NCBI GenBank assembly: GCA_964553615.1
Contig: CAZKMA010000013.1
Span: 1-64,000 of the forward strand
From: DATKUC01 sp964553615
GTDB lineage: Bacteria; Spirochaetota; Spirochaetia; DSM-27196; DATKUC01
DNA: 64,000 bases
Direction of reading: 5' to 3'
Numbering within the stretch: position 1 is the first letter of the stretch; each line of letters starts with the position of its first letter. Positions 33,174 to 42,138 of the stretch are shown in pieces. The notes beneath the pieces were generated by a model, which had not been told where the DNA came from, did not search any database, and saw only the letters and a program-made list of their open reading frames with translations. The position numbers and the translations under genes were made by a program.

Positions 33174-34517
33174 ATGCTGTCACTACGAACATTTGCCTTC
33201 GGAGGCATTCATCCATATGAGCGGAGAAGCGCCACGCGTGGCCAGGCTATCTGGAATGCCGCAATTCCCGGGATTGCCATTGTCCCGTTCCTTCAGCATA
33301 GCGGTACTCCTGCCGAGCCGGTGATCCGGGCCGGGTCCCGTGTTCGGGAAGGAATGCTTATTGGCAGGGCCATTACCCGGACTTCCGCGCAGATTCATGC
33401 GCCGATCCCGGGGCTCGTGCGGGAAATGCGAACCATCGTATTGCCGGACGGCAACAGGAGCGTGGCGGCAGTGATTGTTCTGGATGGGGAGTTCGACCGG
33501 CTCGGCAAGGAGCCACGACTCTATCCGTGGGAACATCTGTCGCCGAAGAACATACTTCACGCAATAGTGGAACAGGGTGTGGTCGGCATGGGCGGATCGG
33601 GCGTGCCGACGCATCTGAAGTATCAGGTCTCCGGGACCGATCGGATAGATGTCCTGGTACTGAATGCAATTGAGAGCGAACCCTACCTTTCACCGGATGA
33701 GCGGCTCGTGCTCGAACGAACGGATGAGCTTCTGGAGGGGCTTCGAATTGCCGAGAAAGTTCTCAATCCGCGACGGGTGGTCATTGCCGTGCGGGGAACC
33801 GAACGGGATGTCGTGCACTCGCTGACCGATGCGGTTTCCCGTGCCGGGCTGGAATACCGCGTGGTTCGAATGTCCGGACGATACCCGCAGGGGGACGAAA
33901 AGCAGATTGTCCGCGCCGTAACCGGACATGACGTGCCATCCGGTGGGAGCCCCCGGGATGTCGGCGTGGTTGTTTCGAACGTCGGCACCGTCATTGCGAT
34001 CTACGAGGCAGTTGTGCTGCAGAAACCTGTTGTGGAACGGGTTGTAACCGTATCCGGCCGGGCAATAGAGAGACCATCGAACTTGAAGGTAAGGATTGGG
34101 ACGCCAATTGCCGAACTCATAGAAGAGTGCGGCGGGCTCGTTCGCGATCCGGCAAAGATTGTCGTCGGGGGCCCCATGATGGGTCACGCAATACGAGATC
34201 TGAGCACTCCGGTAACGAAGACGACCCGTGGAATCCTTGCCCTTACGGCAGAGGAAGTCGGAGATGCACCCCAGACCTCCTGCATCCAGTGCGGTCGATG
34301 TGTCCGGGCATGTCCAATGGGTCTCGAGCCGACACTGCTGTATAAACTCATAGATCACGGGGATATCGCGGAAGCGGATGCGTCCGGCCTCATGGACTGC
34401 AGCGAATGCGGTTCATGTGGATATGTGTGTCCCGCGCACATACCGCTCGTCGAGTGGCTCCGGAACGGAAAGGAACAGATCGTGAACCTGCAGCAGACGG
34501 GAAAGGGAAAAACGTGA
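33174..34517 (+). CDS. rnfC: Rnf electron-transport complex subunit C
   Basis: 447 residues. Peripheral subunit that binds NADH/FMN and two [4Fe-4S] clusters. Glycine-rich GMGGSGVPTHLKY (near 140-152) is the nucleotide/FMN site. CIQCGRCVRACP (370-381) and CSECGSCGYVCP (409-420) are the cluster ligands. Length matches the short RnfC of clostridia and Thermotoga rather than the long Pro/Ala-tailed RsxC of E. coli. A GAGGA ribosome site precedes the ATG. Its stop overlaps the rnfD start (GTGA). Confidence 0.95.
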   Translation: MLSLRTFAFGGIHPYERRSATRGQAIWNAAIPGIAIVPFLQHSGTPAEPVIRAGSRVREGMLIGRAITRTSAQIHAPIPGLVREMRTIVLPDGNRSVAAVIVLDGEFDRLGKEPRLYPWEHLSPKNILHAIVEQGVVGMGGSGVPTHLKYQVSGTDRIDVLVLNAIESEPYLSPDERLVLERTDELLEGLRIAEKVLNPRRVVIAVRGTERDVVHSLTDAVSRAGLEYRVVRMSGRYPQGDEKQIVRAVTGHDVPSGGSPRDVGVVVSNVGTVIAIYEAVVLQKPVVERVVTVSGRAIERPSNLKVRIGTPIAELIEECGGLVRDPAKIVVGGPMMGHAIRDLSTPVTKTTRGILALTAEEVGDAPQTSCIQCGRCVRACPMGLEPTLLYKLIDHGDIAEADASGLMDCSECGSCGYVCPAHIPLVEWLRNGKEQIVNLQQTGKGKT

Positions 34518-35731
34518 GCAACGAGCCGCAGAACGAGGACTCTCCGGAATTGGTGATAACCAGCGCCCCTCAGTTTCATGAGCACACCTCCACGACGAGC
34601 ATCATGTGGTTCGTCACTCTCTGTCTTCTGCCGGCCGCAGTGTGGGGGGTATATGTCTTCGGACCGCGTGCCGCACTCGTTCTGCTTGTTGCCATCCTGA
34701 GCGCGGTTCTGATTGAGTTCATTATTGATCGGTATATTGTGCACCCGCGAGGCGGCCGTTCGCTCGCCGCCGCCGGAGACCCGGCAGATCTGAACTCGGC
34801 GAACAGAGGCGGCTTCAGACGCACCAGCGTCCGGGATGGAAGCGCGTTCCTGAGTGGCTTTCTCATCGGAATGAGCATGCCGCCGCAGGTTCCGCTCTTT
34901 GTGCCTGCAGTGGCTAGTGCTTTCGCGATGATTGTCGTGAAATGGACGTTCGGCGGACTCGGATCAAACTGGATGAATCCGGCGCTTGCGGGGCGGGTTT
35001 TTGTTTTCTTTTCCTGGACAGGGGCAATGACCCGCTGGACCATGCCGAAAACTCTCCTGGCCGTCTCGGGTACTCCGGATGCGCTGAGTGGAGCAACCCC
35101 GCTTGGGCTGATCAAGGCGCAGTTGGTGAACGGGACTGTCTCCGCCACCGGGCCGATCGATGTCCTCCGCCAGGCAGGGTTTCCGCGCACGCACATCGAC
35201 GTCCAGGTCACTGATTGGCTGAATACGCATATTTTAGGCTACTTTGGTGCGACTCTCCCGGGCGGATACGTCGATCCGTTTGTGGGTAACGTGCCCGGCG
35301 CCATTGGCGAGGTCTCAGCACTGTGGCTGCTTGTTGGAAGCATTTTCATGTTCGGTCGAAGGATAATCAGCTGGGAGATACCGTTCAGCTACTTCTTTTC
35401 ATTTGCTGCTTTCACGTGGATCTTCGGGGGAATACCCTATCACTTCGGATTCTTTCACGGTGACGTACTCTTCCAGGTGCTGACCGGTGGTTTCATGCTC
35501 GCCCTCTTCTATATGGCGACAGACCCGGTGACCTCTCCAATGTCGTCACACGGGATGATCATTTTCGGGGTTGGGGTGGGGTTCTTCACCTTTCTCTTTC
35601 GTACCTTCGGCTCGTTTCCTGACGGGGTGGCGCTTGCAATCATCTTCATGAACATCTTCGTACCCCTCATCAACAAACTTACGGCACCGCGGCGCTACGG
35701 TCTGGGTGCTCCGACCACGGTGAGGAGGTAG
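34514..35731 (+). CDS. rnfD: Rnf electron-transport complex subunit D
   Basis: 405 residues from GTG 34514, which overlaps the rnfC stop by 4 bp with a purine-rich ribosome site just upstream. Polytopic NqrB/RnfD family. The covalent FMN attachment motif is DALSGATPLG with the acceptor threonine at residue 195. Also typical are FGGLGSNWMNPALAGRVF and FYMATDPVTSPMS. The charged N-terminal about 30 residues precede the first membrane helix. Covalent flavin implies an ApbE/Ftp-type flavin transferase elsewhere in the genome. Confidence 0.93.
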   Translation: MSNEPQNEDSPELVITSAPQFHEHTSTTSIMWFVTLCLLPAAVWGVYVFGPRAALVLLVAILSAVLIEFIIDRYIVHPRGGRSLAAAGDPADLNSANRGGFRRTSVRDGSAFLSGFLIGMSMPPQVPLFVPAVASAFAMIVVKWTFGGLGSNWMNPALAGRVFVFFSWTGAMTRWTMPKTLLAVSGTPDALSGATPLGLIKAQLVNGTVSATGPIDVLRQAGFPRTHIDVQVTDWLNTHILGYFGATLPGGYVDPFVGNVPGAIGEVSALWLLVGSIFMFGRRIISWEIPFSYFFSFAAFTWIFGGIPYHFGFFHGDVLFQVLTGGFMLALFYMATDPVTSPMSSHGMIIFGVGVGFFTFLFRTFGSFPDGVALAIIFMNIFVPLINKLTAPRRYGLGAPTTVRR

Positions 35732-35737
35732 AGGATC

Positions 35738-36400
35738 ATGCACAGGAGTACGGCCGGGGCAGATTTCGCTCGCGGAATATTCCGGGAAAATCCCATATTC
35801 ATTACCCTGCTCGGTCTGTGTCCCTCACTGGCAATTACAGATCGTGTATCCAAAGCGCTGGGTATGAGTGCGGCAGTTTTCCTGGTACTTCTGGGAACGA
35901 ACTTTCTTGTTTCTCTGGTTCGAGAGCACGTCTCCGAGCGGTGGAGGATCCCGGTCTTTGTCACAATCATCGGATCGCTGGCGACCGTGGTGAATCTGGT
36001 CATGCAGACGTACACACCCGTCCTCTACCACAGTCTCGGGATCTACGCGCAGCTCATAGCAGTGAACTGCATTATACTGGGCCGTGCGGATTCGTTTGCC
36101 CGGTCAAACCGGGTAGGCAGGTCGGTGCTCGACGCTATTGGCATGGGAATAGGGTTTACCCTTTCACTTCTCCTGTTGGCGCTCATCCGTGAGGTCCTCG
36201 GCCATGGAACCATTACACTCTTCCCGCTGGGTAGTTTCAGCGGTGTCATAAAGATCCCCGGACTCTCGGATTCCCCTATCCGGGTGGTTGGATTGGCTGC
36301 AGGTGCGTTTCTGGTGTTCGGCTACCTCAAGGCGTTCTTCAATTTCGTCGCCGCGCGGAACGGGAACGGAGAGAAGGAACGGGCGGGACAGGCAGCATGA
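35738..36400 (+). CDS. rnfE: Rnf electron-transport complex subunit E
   Basis: 220 residues, six membrane helices, NqrD/RnfE family: FRENPIFITLLGLCPSLAIT (cysteine in the first helix) and IAVNCIILGRADSFA (cysteine in the fourth), the sites proposed to hold an iron centre between the E and A subunits. Follows rnfD after 6 bp; an AGGAGG overlaps the rnfD end. In most bacteria rnfG lies between rnfD and rnfE; here it is absent. Confidence 0.93.
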   Translation: MHRSTAGADFARGIFRENPIFITLLGLCPSLAITDRVSKALGMSAAVFLVLLGTNFLVSLVREHVSERWRIPVFVTIIGSLATVVNLVMQTYTPVLYHSLGIYAQLIAVNCIILGRADSFARSNRVGRSVLDAIGMGIGFTLSLLLLALIREVLGHGTITLFPLGSFSGVIKIPGLSDSPIRVVGLAAGAFLVFGYLKAFFNFVAARNGNGEKERAGQAA

Positions 36401-36410
36401 GGAGCGCCGG

Positions 36411-37001
36411 ATGACATATATCGGAATAATTATTACCTACACGTTCGTTCAGAACTTCGTCCTGGTTGAGCTTCTGGGACTCTGTCCGTTTGTTGATGTA
36501 TCGCGGAAGCCGGAAGCGGCGGTCGGTCTCGGGCTTGCCGTTACCTTCGTCATGTCGCTTTCTTCCCTCCTGACCTGGGTAGTTTTCCACGTTGTCCTGG
36601 TGCCGCTCGGCCTCGGATTTCTGCAGGTCCTTACATTCCTGCTGGTCATTGTGGCGCTCGTGCAGTTTCTCGATCTGGTCATGCAGAGGGTCTCTTCGGC
36701 GCTTTACCGGATGCTCGGATCATACCTTCCACTGATTACCGCGAATTGCGCAATCCTCGGGATAGCCCTTATCGCGGTGCGCAGTCAGTACAACGCCCTG
36801 GAGAGCCTGGTAGCAGGCTTTGCCGCGGGCGGGGGATTCCTGCTGGTTACCGTGCTGATGGCTGTTCTTCGTGAGCGGCTCGAGCTTGAGTGGGTTCCGA
36901 AGCCGTTTCGCGGCATTCCTGCAGCATTCATCAGTGCGGGTCTCATGGCAATGGCATTTCTCGCGTTTGATAAGGCGTTCCTGAGCGGTCTGTTAGGATA
37001 A
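36411..37001 (+). CDS. rnfA: Rnf electron-transport complex subunit A
   Basis: 196 residues from ATG 36411; GAGGAG is the ribosome site. NqrE/RnfA family, inverted-topology partner of RnfE, with FVLVELLGLCPFVD and LITANCAILGIAL cysteine helices. It closes the operon: rnfB, usually next, is missing and no ferredoxin-type gene follows within the window. Confidence 0.93.
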   Translation: MTYIGIIITYTFVQNFVLVELLGLCPFVDVSRKPEAAVGLGLAVTFVMSLSSLLTWVVFHVVLVPLGLGFLQVLTFLLVIVALVQFLDLVMQRVSSALYRMLGSYLPLITANCAILGIALIAVRSQYNALESLVAGFAAGGGFLLVTVLMAVLRERLELEWVPKPFRGIPAAFISAGLMAMAFLAFDKAFLSGLLG

Positions 37002-37003
37002 CA

Positions 37004-37065
37004 GCGGAGAAAAAATCCGCAGACGGGTATCATGGAGACGCCGTTCGGTGTATTGTGTACACCGA
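37004..37065. promoter_or_regulatory. two inverted repeats between rnfA and the GH57 gene
   Basis: A small stem (GCGGA at 37004-37008 with TCCGC at 37016-37020) is followed by a perfect 8-bp inverted repeat TCGGTGTA (37045-37052) / TACACCGA (37058-37065) with a 5-nt centre. No T-run follows, so the second repeat looks more like an operator for the downstream GH57 gene than a terminator. Confidence 0.4.
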
Positions 37066-37114
37066 CCGGGGGATCATTCATTAATCCGTAGCGGCGAACA
37101 ATTTTGAGAGGGGA

Positions 37115-39151
37115 ATGAGCAAAGTCAAGCTGATCTTCGGTACTACGAATACGCAACCGGTAGGCACTCCGGATGAAGAGGTGGAGGCAATCTACCAGCG
37201 CGCGTATAAGCCGTTTATCCGAGAGCTTTACAATTTTCCCGAAGTTCCCGTTACGCTTCACTATTCAGGAACACTGCTCCATTGGATGCAGGAGCGCCAT
37301 TCGGAGTTTATCGACGTGCTTGCCGAGATGGTGGGGCGCCGGCAGGTCGAATTGCTCGGAGGGCCGTTCTACGACCCGGTTCTGCCTTTGATTCCGCGCG
37401 CCGACGCGCTCGGACAGATCGAGAGCCTTACCACGCTCATTCGAAAGCTTTTTGGTCGGCGACCGCGTGGCAGCTGGATTACGGAACAGGTCTGGGAACC
37501 TTCTCTTGCTTCGACACTCAAGAACAGCGGAATGGAGTACATATTTCTCGACGACTACCATTTCCTGACCGGTGGACTGTCGGGGAACGATCTGAATAGA
37601 CCCGTCATTACCGAAGACCAGGGAAAGACGATTATTGTCTTTCCCAACAGTCGCGACCTCCAGGAAACGATGTGCAACGGAGATCCGGAAAGCGTCATTG
37701 AATATCTGCGCGGCAGGACTGACGACGAGGATGATGATGATCGGGTCGTCGTTGCAATTTATGACGGATGGCGCTTCGGCGGCACGGACGACAGCGGGCG
37801 GATCTGTTACGGGGACAAATGGCTCCATCGGTTGCTCACCCTGATCCGGGACAACCGCGACTGGATCCAGCCGGTGAATCCGTGGCGTTATCTGCGTCGC
37901 CCGGTTTCGCGGACCAGGGCATATTTCCCCTCCACATCGTATGAAGAGATGATGTACTGGACGCTTTCGCCGCAACGCCAGAAAGATCTGGTCGGTGTGC
38001 GCGACAAGCTCGGCACCAAGAATGGACGGAGTGCCTACATGTTCGGGGGCTTTTTCCGGCACTTTCTGACCCGGTATCCGGAAAGCAATCTGCTGTATGC
38101 AAAAATGCAGTACACACACATTCTGGTAAATCAGCTGCGCGGCGATAAGTACCGAAAACTCTCTGCGCGGGAGGAATTGTGGAAGGGACAGTGCCACAAC
38201 GCATACTGGCACGGACGCTCGGGCGGCATCTACAAGAACCACCTTCGCAAGATGATCTATGCGTCCCTGATCGAAGCAGAGAAGGTCACTCGTGATCCCG
38301 GTGTTTTTATTCCTTCGATAATTACCGTGGATTTCGACATGGACGGACTGATTGAATACCTGTACCAGGGGCAGGATCTCAACGCGTACGTGCATGTGCA
38401 GGGCGGAATCCTCATTGAGCTCGACTATCTTCCGTCGCCGTGGAATTACCTGGATACCCTCGGTCGTCGACCGGAAGTGTATCATACTGCCGAGATTGCC
38501 GCCCTCGGATATGACACATACACCCGCAAATCCTTCATCGATCATTTTCTGGATCCCGATGACACGCTGGATCTCTTTTGCGCCGCGCAACAGAGAGAGC
38601 GCGGCAGGTTCCACTGCTCAATGTATGAGGTGCGGAGCTACAACCGCGAGCAGCACACCCTGAGCCTTGCGGCAAACGGAATGGTGAAAGACGACCAGGG
38701 TGAAGTTCCGATCGAGCTGCACAAAGTCTATCGCTTCCGAGATACCACTGTGGTGGTCGAATACTCGTTGCGGAATCTGGGAAACCGTGATATTCATCTT
38801 GTCTTTGCAGTAGAAATGAATTTTGCATTCGAGTCGATGTCGGACGAAGATCTCCATGTTTATCAGAATTCAGATGGAACAGGTGTTCGAGACATCGGCC
38901 CGCAGAAACAGGCGCTCGCTTCAACAGCGTCGATGCTGTTCGAAGATCTGATAAACAGGGTTTCAATTCAGTTGACACTGTCCGAGCCGACGGATCTGTG
39001 GTGCACACCGGTGGAAACCGTTGCCCAATCGGAGAACGGGCTCGAGAGCTATTACCAGTCCTCCTGCGTGGTCCCGAGGTACGAGCTGGCGCTGCCGGCG
39101 GACGCTGAATGGCGGGCCGATTTCACGCTCACGCTCGGAAAACTCTCCTGA
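37115..39151 (+). CDS. GH57 4-alpha-glucanotransferase / alpha-amylase
   Basis: 678 residues, glycoside hydrolase family 57 with the following alpha-amylase/glucanotransferase C-terminal beta domains (DUF1925/1926 type). The nucleophile is E124 in WITEQVWEP and the acid/base D217 in AIYDGWRFGG. These positions correspond closely to E123 and D214 of the Thermococcus litoralis enzyme. Full length, cytoplasmic (no signal peptide). Expected role: disproportionation of maltodextrin or glycogen chains. It stands alone behind the rnf operon with its own intergenic region and GAGAGGGG ribosome site. Confidence 0.88.
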   Translation: MSKVKLIFGTTNTQPVGTPDEEVEAIYQRAYKPFIRELYNFPEVPVTLHYSGTLLHWMQERHSEFIDVLAEMVGRRQVELLGGPFYDPVLPLIPRADALGQIESLTTLIRKLFGRRPRGSWITEQVWEPSLASTLKNSGMEYIFLDDYHFLTGGLSGNDLNRPVITEDQGKTIIVFPNSRDLQETMCNGDPESVIEYLRGRTDDEDDDDRVVVAIYDGWRFGGTDDSGRICYGDKWLHRLLTLIRDNRDWIQPVNPWRYLRRPVSRTRAYFPSTSYEEMMYWTLSPQRQKDLVGVRDKLGTKNGRSAYMFGGFFRHFLTRYPESNLLYAKMQYTHILVNQLRGDKYRKLSAREELWKGQCHNAYWHGRSGGIYKNHLRKMIYASLIEAEKVTRDPGVFIPSIITVDFDMDGLIEYLYQGQDLNAYVHVQGGILIELDYLPSPWNYLDTLGRRPEVYHTAEIAALGYDTYTRKSFIDHFLDPDDTLDLFCAAQQRERGRFHCSMYEVRSYNREQHTLSLAANGMVKDDQGEVPIELHKVYRFRDTTVVVEYSLRNLGNRDIHLVFAVEMNFAFESMSDEDLHVYQNSDGTGVRDIGPQKQALASTASMLFEDLINRVSIQLTLSEPTDLWCTPVETVAQSENGLESYYQSSCVVPRYELALPADAEWRADFTLTLGKLS

Positions 39152-39180
39152 ATCCACGAATCAGCTGAATCGGGGAAATC

Positions 39181-40464
39181 TCAGGTGGCCGGACGTGCAT
39201 CCAGGATCGCGTCCATCCAGGGACGTGTTGCGGTGTAATATGCATTGCGTGCCAGAAGAAACGCCAGAAACGCCTGTTTGTACATTTTCTGGAAGTAGTA
39301 TGCCTGTCCGAGGTAGAACTGCGCGCGTGCGCGAACATCCTGCGAAAGAGGCAGCGTAAGGAAGTTGTCAAGCTGCTTGACCGTATCTGCCCAGTTCCGT
39401 TGGGAAAACTGCGCTCCTACAATTCCCTTGAGCGTATACTCTTCGCCCTTGTCGGCCGCCACGCGGTCTTCTGCAAGCACCTCAGGTTCGAGCGGCCGCG
39501 GCGAGGCAATATGGATTCCGTTCACCAGTTTGTTCACTGCGTCCAGAGACTTCTGGTCCAGCGGTACATTGCTTGCCGGAACGTTCAGCGAAGGTGCAAG
39601 CGAAGAGCCGTTCTGGATGTTTTCCTGCAGGATCAGATAGGGAAGGGGAGTGGTCCGTCGCGGCGGCAGGGTGGTGGTCGGTATGCCGATTGTTCGGGGA
39701 CCGAGTGGAACTTCCACCGGCCTGTCGGTTGCATTCCGGCCGGCAACGAGCGACATGCTTCCGGACGTGAGCAACGCAGTATCCACCAGGGCGTAGTAGT
39801 AGCCGATCCCGGGCACCGGGAAATCGGTCGCTGCGGTCGCCCCGGATGAGATTTCCTGGATCTGCGTTGCACCGGCAAGCGCATCGGTAGAGAGGATGGG
39901 CGAGGTGCTCCGGTAGAGCGCGAGGGTGCGTTCGGGTCGGGATGCCTCGAACCGGATGGTAACTGCATTGTCCGTTGCCGTCGCACTGACTCCGGAAACC
40001 GTGGCTGCAAGCTGCTGATCCGTGGCCATCTTTGTAACCGCAACCGGTTTCACGGTAACATTCCGGAACGGTACAAAGACTTCATATACGCCGTTTCCGG
40101 GCTTTTCCATGAGAACCGCATAGTAGTAGTCGCCGGGATGTGGCGGTACATCCAGGAATGATTCCACGCCGGGTTTCGCGGTTCCGATGAGCGTTGCATC
40201 CGCAAAGGTATCCGCTGCGAACTCATGCGTCGACCGATAGATGCGAATTGGACCGGATGGGTCGGCGGGATCCTGCCAGGTGAGCTTGACGAGAGGATCT
40301 TTCATTGCAATTCGAAGCCGCGAGACGTAGGGCGCAAAAACTGCCGACGTGGAACCGCCGCCTGGCTGGTCCTGCGCACGTGCACCTGGCGCGCCTGCGG
40401 CCAGGATGACGAGTAAACAGGCAACCATGGTGGCCAATCGAGGGGAACTCCGGCGGTCAGTCAT
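39181..40464 (-). CDS. exported FN3-like repeat protein
   Basis: 427 residues from ATG 40464 with a GGAGAG ribosome site. Signal peptide (LATMVACLLVILAAGAPGARA) then two fibronectin-III-like modules (VKLTWQDPADPSGPIRIYRST, and VTIRFEASRPERTLALYRST), each followed by a PGDYYYAV / PGIGYYYAL strand. A Pro/Thr-rich linker leads to a C-terminal helical, TPR-like region (ARAQFYLGQAYYFQKMYKQAFLAFLLARN). Likely a periplasmic or outer-membrane-associated binding protein; a precise function is not recognisable. Confidence 0.78.
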   Translation of the reverse strand: MTDRRSSPRLATMVACLLVILAAGAPGARAQDQPGGGSTSAVFAPYVSRLRIAMKDPLVKLTWQDPADPSGPIRIYRSTHEFAADTFADATLIGTAKPGVESFLDVPPHPGDYYYAVLMEKPGNGVYEVFVPFRNVTVKPVAVTKMATDQQLAATVSGVSATATDNAVTIRFEASRPERTLALYRSTSPILSTDALAGATQIQEISSGATAATDFPVPGIGYYYALVDTALLTSGSMSLVAGRNATDRPVEVPLGPRTIGIPTTTLPPRRTTPLPYLILQENIQNGSSLAPSLNVPASNVPLDQKSLDAVNKLVNGIHIASPRPLEPEVLAEDRVAADKGEEYTLKGIVGAQFSQRNWADTVKQLDNFLTLPLSQDVRARAQFYLGQAYYFQKMYKQAFLAFLLARNAYYTATRPWMDAILDARPAT

Positions 40465-40502
40465 TTTCTCTCCGTGTCTGGATCCTCTGCAAGACATCTA
40501 CC

Positions 40503-40532
40503 ATACTAATCGGCGTCCCGAAAAGATGTCCA
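40503..40532 (-). promoter_or_regulatory. promoter of the FN3-like gene
   Basis: Minus strand TGGACA (40527-40532), 18 bp, TAGTAT (40503-40508), about 40 bp before the ATG. Confidence 0.45.
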
Positions 40533-40633
40533 TAGGTTTTTTCCGACAGAAAAAAGGGCTGCGCTCACAGAGGGAGCGGTGGAAAAGCTGCCACATTATC
40601 TATATATTGGAACAAAACCCTGGAGGAAAAGAT

Positions 40634-41738
40634 ATGCTACAAGATCTCACAGCACCAATAGACGAGCTGCGTGAAGAAGTCATGGATACCTGGAGGCGTC
40701 TTTGACCCGGTTACGACGCGCCGGGAAATAGAGGAACTCGAGGCACAGACATCGGATCCGACATTCTGGGAAAACCGCGAGAGGGCAGAGAAGATACTCA
40801 CCGGAATAAAAAGACTGAGAGACCGGATTGAGCCATGGGAGCTGTTGAAGCAGGATGTGGAAGACATGAACGAGCTTCTCATGCTGGCAGTTGGCGAGAA
40901 AGACGAGAGCCTCGAGAAGGAAATCAGGGAGAGCCTTGAGCGCAATAGCGAGCGGTTCGAAAAACTGCGAATCCTTGAGCTGCTGAGCGACAAGTACGAT
41001 TCAAACCCTGCGTTCCTTACAATTCATTCGGGCGCCGGAGGCACAGAGGCATGCGACTGGGTGAGTATGCTGTTGCGCATGTATCTCCGATGGACAGAGC
41101 GCCGGGGATTCAAGACTGAGATTCTGGACCTTCAGGAAGCGGAGGGGGGAGTAAAGTCCGTCACTCTCGAAGTTGACGGTGACCATGCATACGGGTACAT
41201 GAAAGCGGAAACCGGCGTTCATCGACTGGTCCGGATATCGCCGTTCGATTCAGCGGGTCGCCGGCATACCTCTTTTGCATCGGTATATGCGTCCCCGGTT
41301 ATCGAGGAAGACATAGATATCGACATAAAACCGGAGGACATCCGGGTGGACACCTACAGGGCTTCGGGCGCCGGAGGTCAGCATATCAACAAGACCGATT
41401 CGGCCGTTCGACTTACCCACTACGAGACCGGGATTGTTGTACAGTGTCAGAATGAACGCAGCCAGCACAAGAACCGGGCAACGGCAATGAAGGTACTTGC
41501 CTCGCGGCTTTACGAGTACTATCGTGAAGAGCAGCAGGCGGAGCAGGCGAAATCGGCACAGGAGAAACATGACATCTCCTGGGGGAACCAGATTCGCTCC
41601 TATGTCTTTCACCCGTACAACATGGTGAAGGATCATCGAACAAAGGCTGAAGTCGGGAACGTCCAGGGCGTAATGGACGGAGATATCGACGGCTTCATCG
41701 AAGAGTACCTGCGCCAGCAGTGGGCAAACAAGCAGTAA
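40634..41738 (+). CDS. prfB: peptide chain release factor 2 with programmed +1 frameshift
   Basis: Encodes RF2, which ends translation at UGA and UAA. The zero frame starts at ATG 40634 behind GGAGG and runs 23 codons to an in-frame TGA at 40703-40705. The site reads GGAGG-CGT-CTT-TGA-C; slipping +1 on CTT continues with GAC in the long frame to 41738, giving 367 residues, the normal RF2 length. The stop-recognition tripeptide is SPF (RISPFDSAG) and the peptidyl-tRNA hydrolysis motif GGQ is in GAGGQHINKTDSA. RF2 level thus autoregulates its own frameshift. A reading of only the second frame would miss the N-terminus. Confidence 0.95.
40692..40706 (+). promoter_or_regulatory. prfB programmed +1 frameshift site
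   Basis: Internal Shine-Dalgarno-like GGAGG (40692-40696), three bases CGT, the slippery CTT (40700-40702), the in-frame stop TGA and a following C. This is the canonical bacterial RF2 recoding arrangement with the SD three bases before CTT. Confidence 0.93.
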
Positions 41739-41745
41739 CGGGCGG

Positions 41746-42138
41746 TTGGCAGGCGTGAAAGCGAAGGATGCGCGGCTCCTCATAGTAGACGATCTCGAGT
41801 TCATGCGGACAGCCATTCAGGATATCCTTCGTGCTGCCGGATTCGTGCAGATCAACGAAGCGGTCAACGGCCGGGACGGACTCCTCCGGTACGAAAGGAC
41901 TGAGCCCGATCTGGTGCTGCTCGATATCGCCATGCCGGAAATGGACGGTATTACCATGCTCCAGCGGCTCATGCGTGCTCACCCGACTGCACGTGTGGTC
42001 ATGTGCAGTGCGCTCGGGGAAGAACAGATGATAGTGCGCGCAATTCAGCTCGGTGCTCGCGATTTTATCGTAAAGCCCTTCAAGCCGGAACGCGTTACCT
42101 CTGCCGTGCGGAAAGTACTTGGTCTGGATGGAACGTAG
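41746..42138 (+). CDS. CheY-like single-domain response regulator
   Basis: 130 residues from TTG 41746, or 127 from GTG 41755. A lone receiver: acidic pair in LIVDDLEFMR, phospho-acceptor Asp in LVLLDIAMPEMDG, Ser in VVMCSALGEE at the conserved Thr/Ser place, and Lys in FIVKPFKP. No output domain. No kinase gene nearby. It lies 7 bp after prfB and overlaps the following PEGA gene by 11 bp, suggesting coupled expression. Could act in chemotaxis or another phosphorelay. Confidence 0.9.
   Translation: MAGVKAKDARLLIVDDLEFMRTAIQDILRAAGFVQINEAVNGRDGLLRYERTEPDLVLLDIAMPEMDGITMLQRLMRAHPTARVVMCSALGEEQMIVRAIQLGARDFIVKPFKPERVTSAVRKVLGLDGT

Noticed and set aside
37265..38614. Open frame of 449 codons antisense to the GH57 gene
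   Set aside because: The sense frame has both catalytic residues and full family length; the antisense product is composition-biased and motif-free.
40349..40705. Separate 118-codon gene ending at TGA 40705
   Set aside because: Only its last 23 codons are real: they are the first part of prfB before the programmed frameshift.
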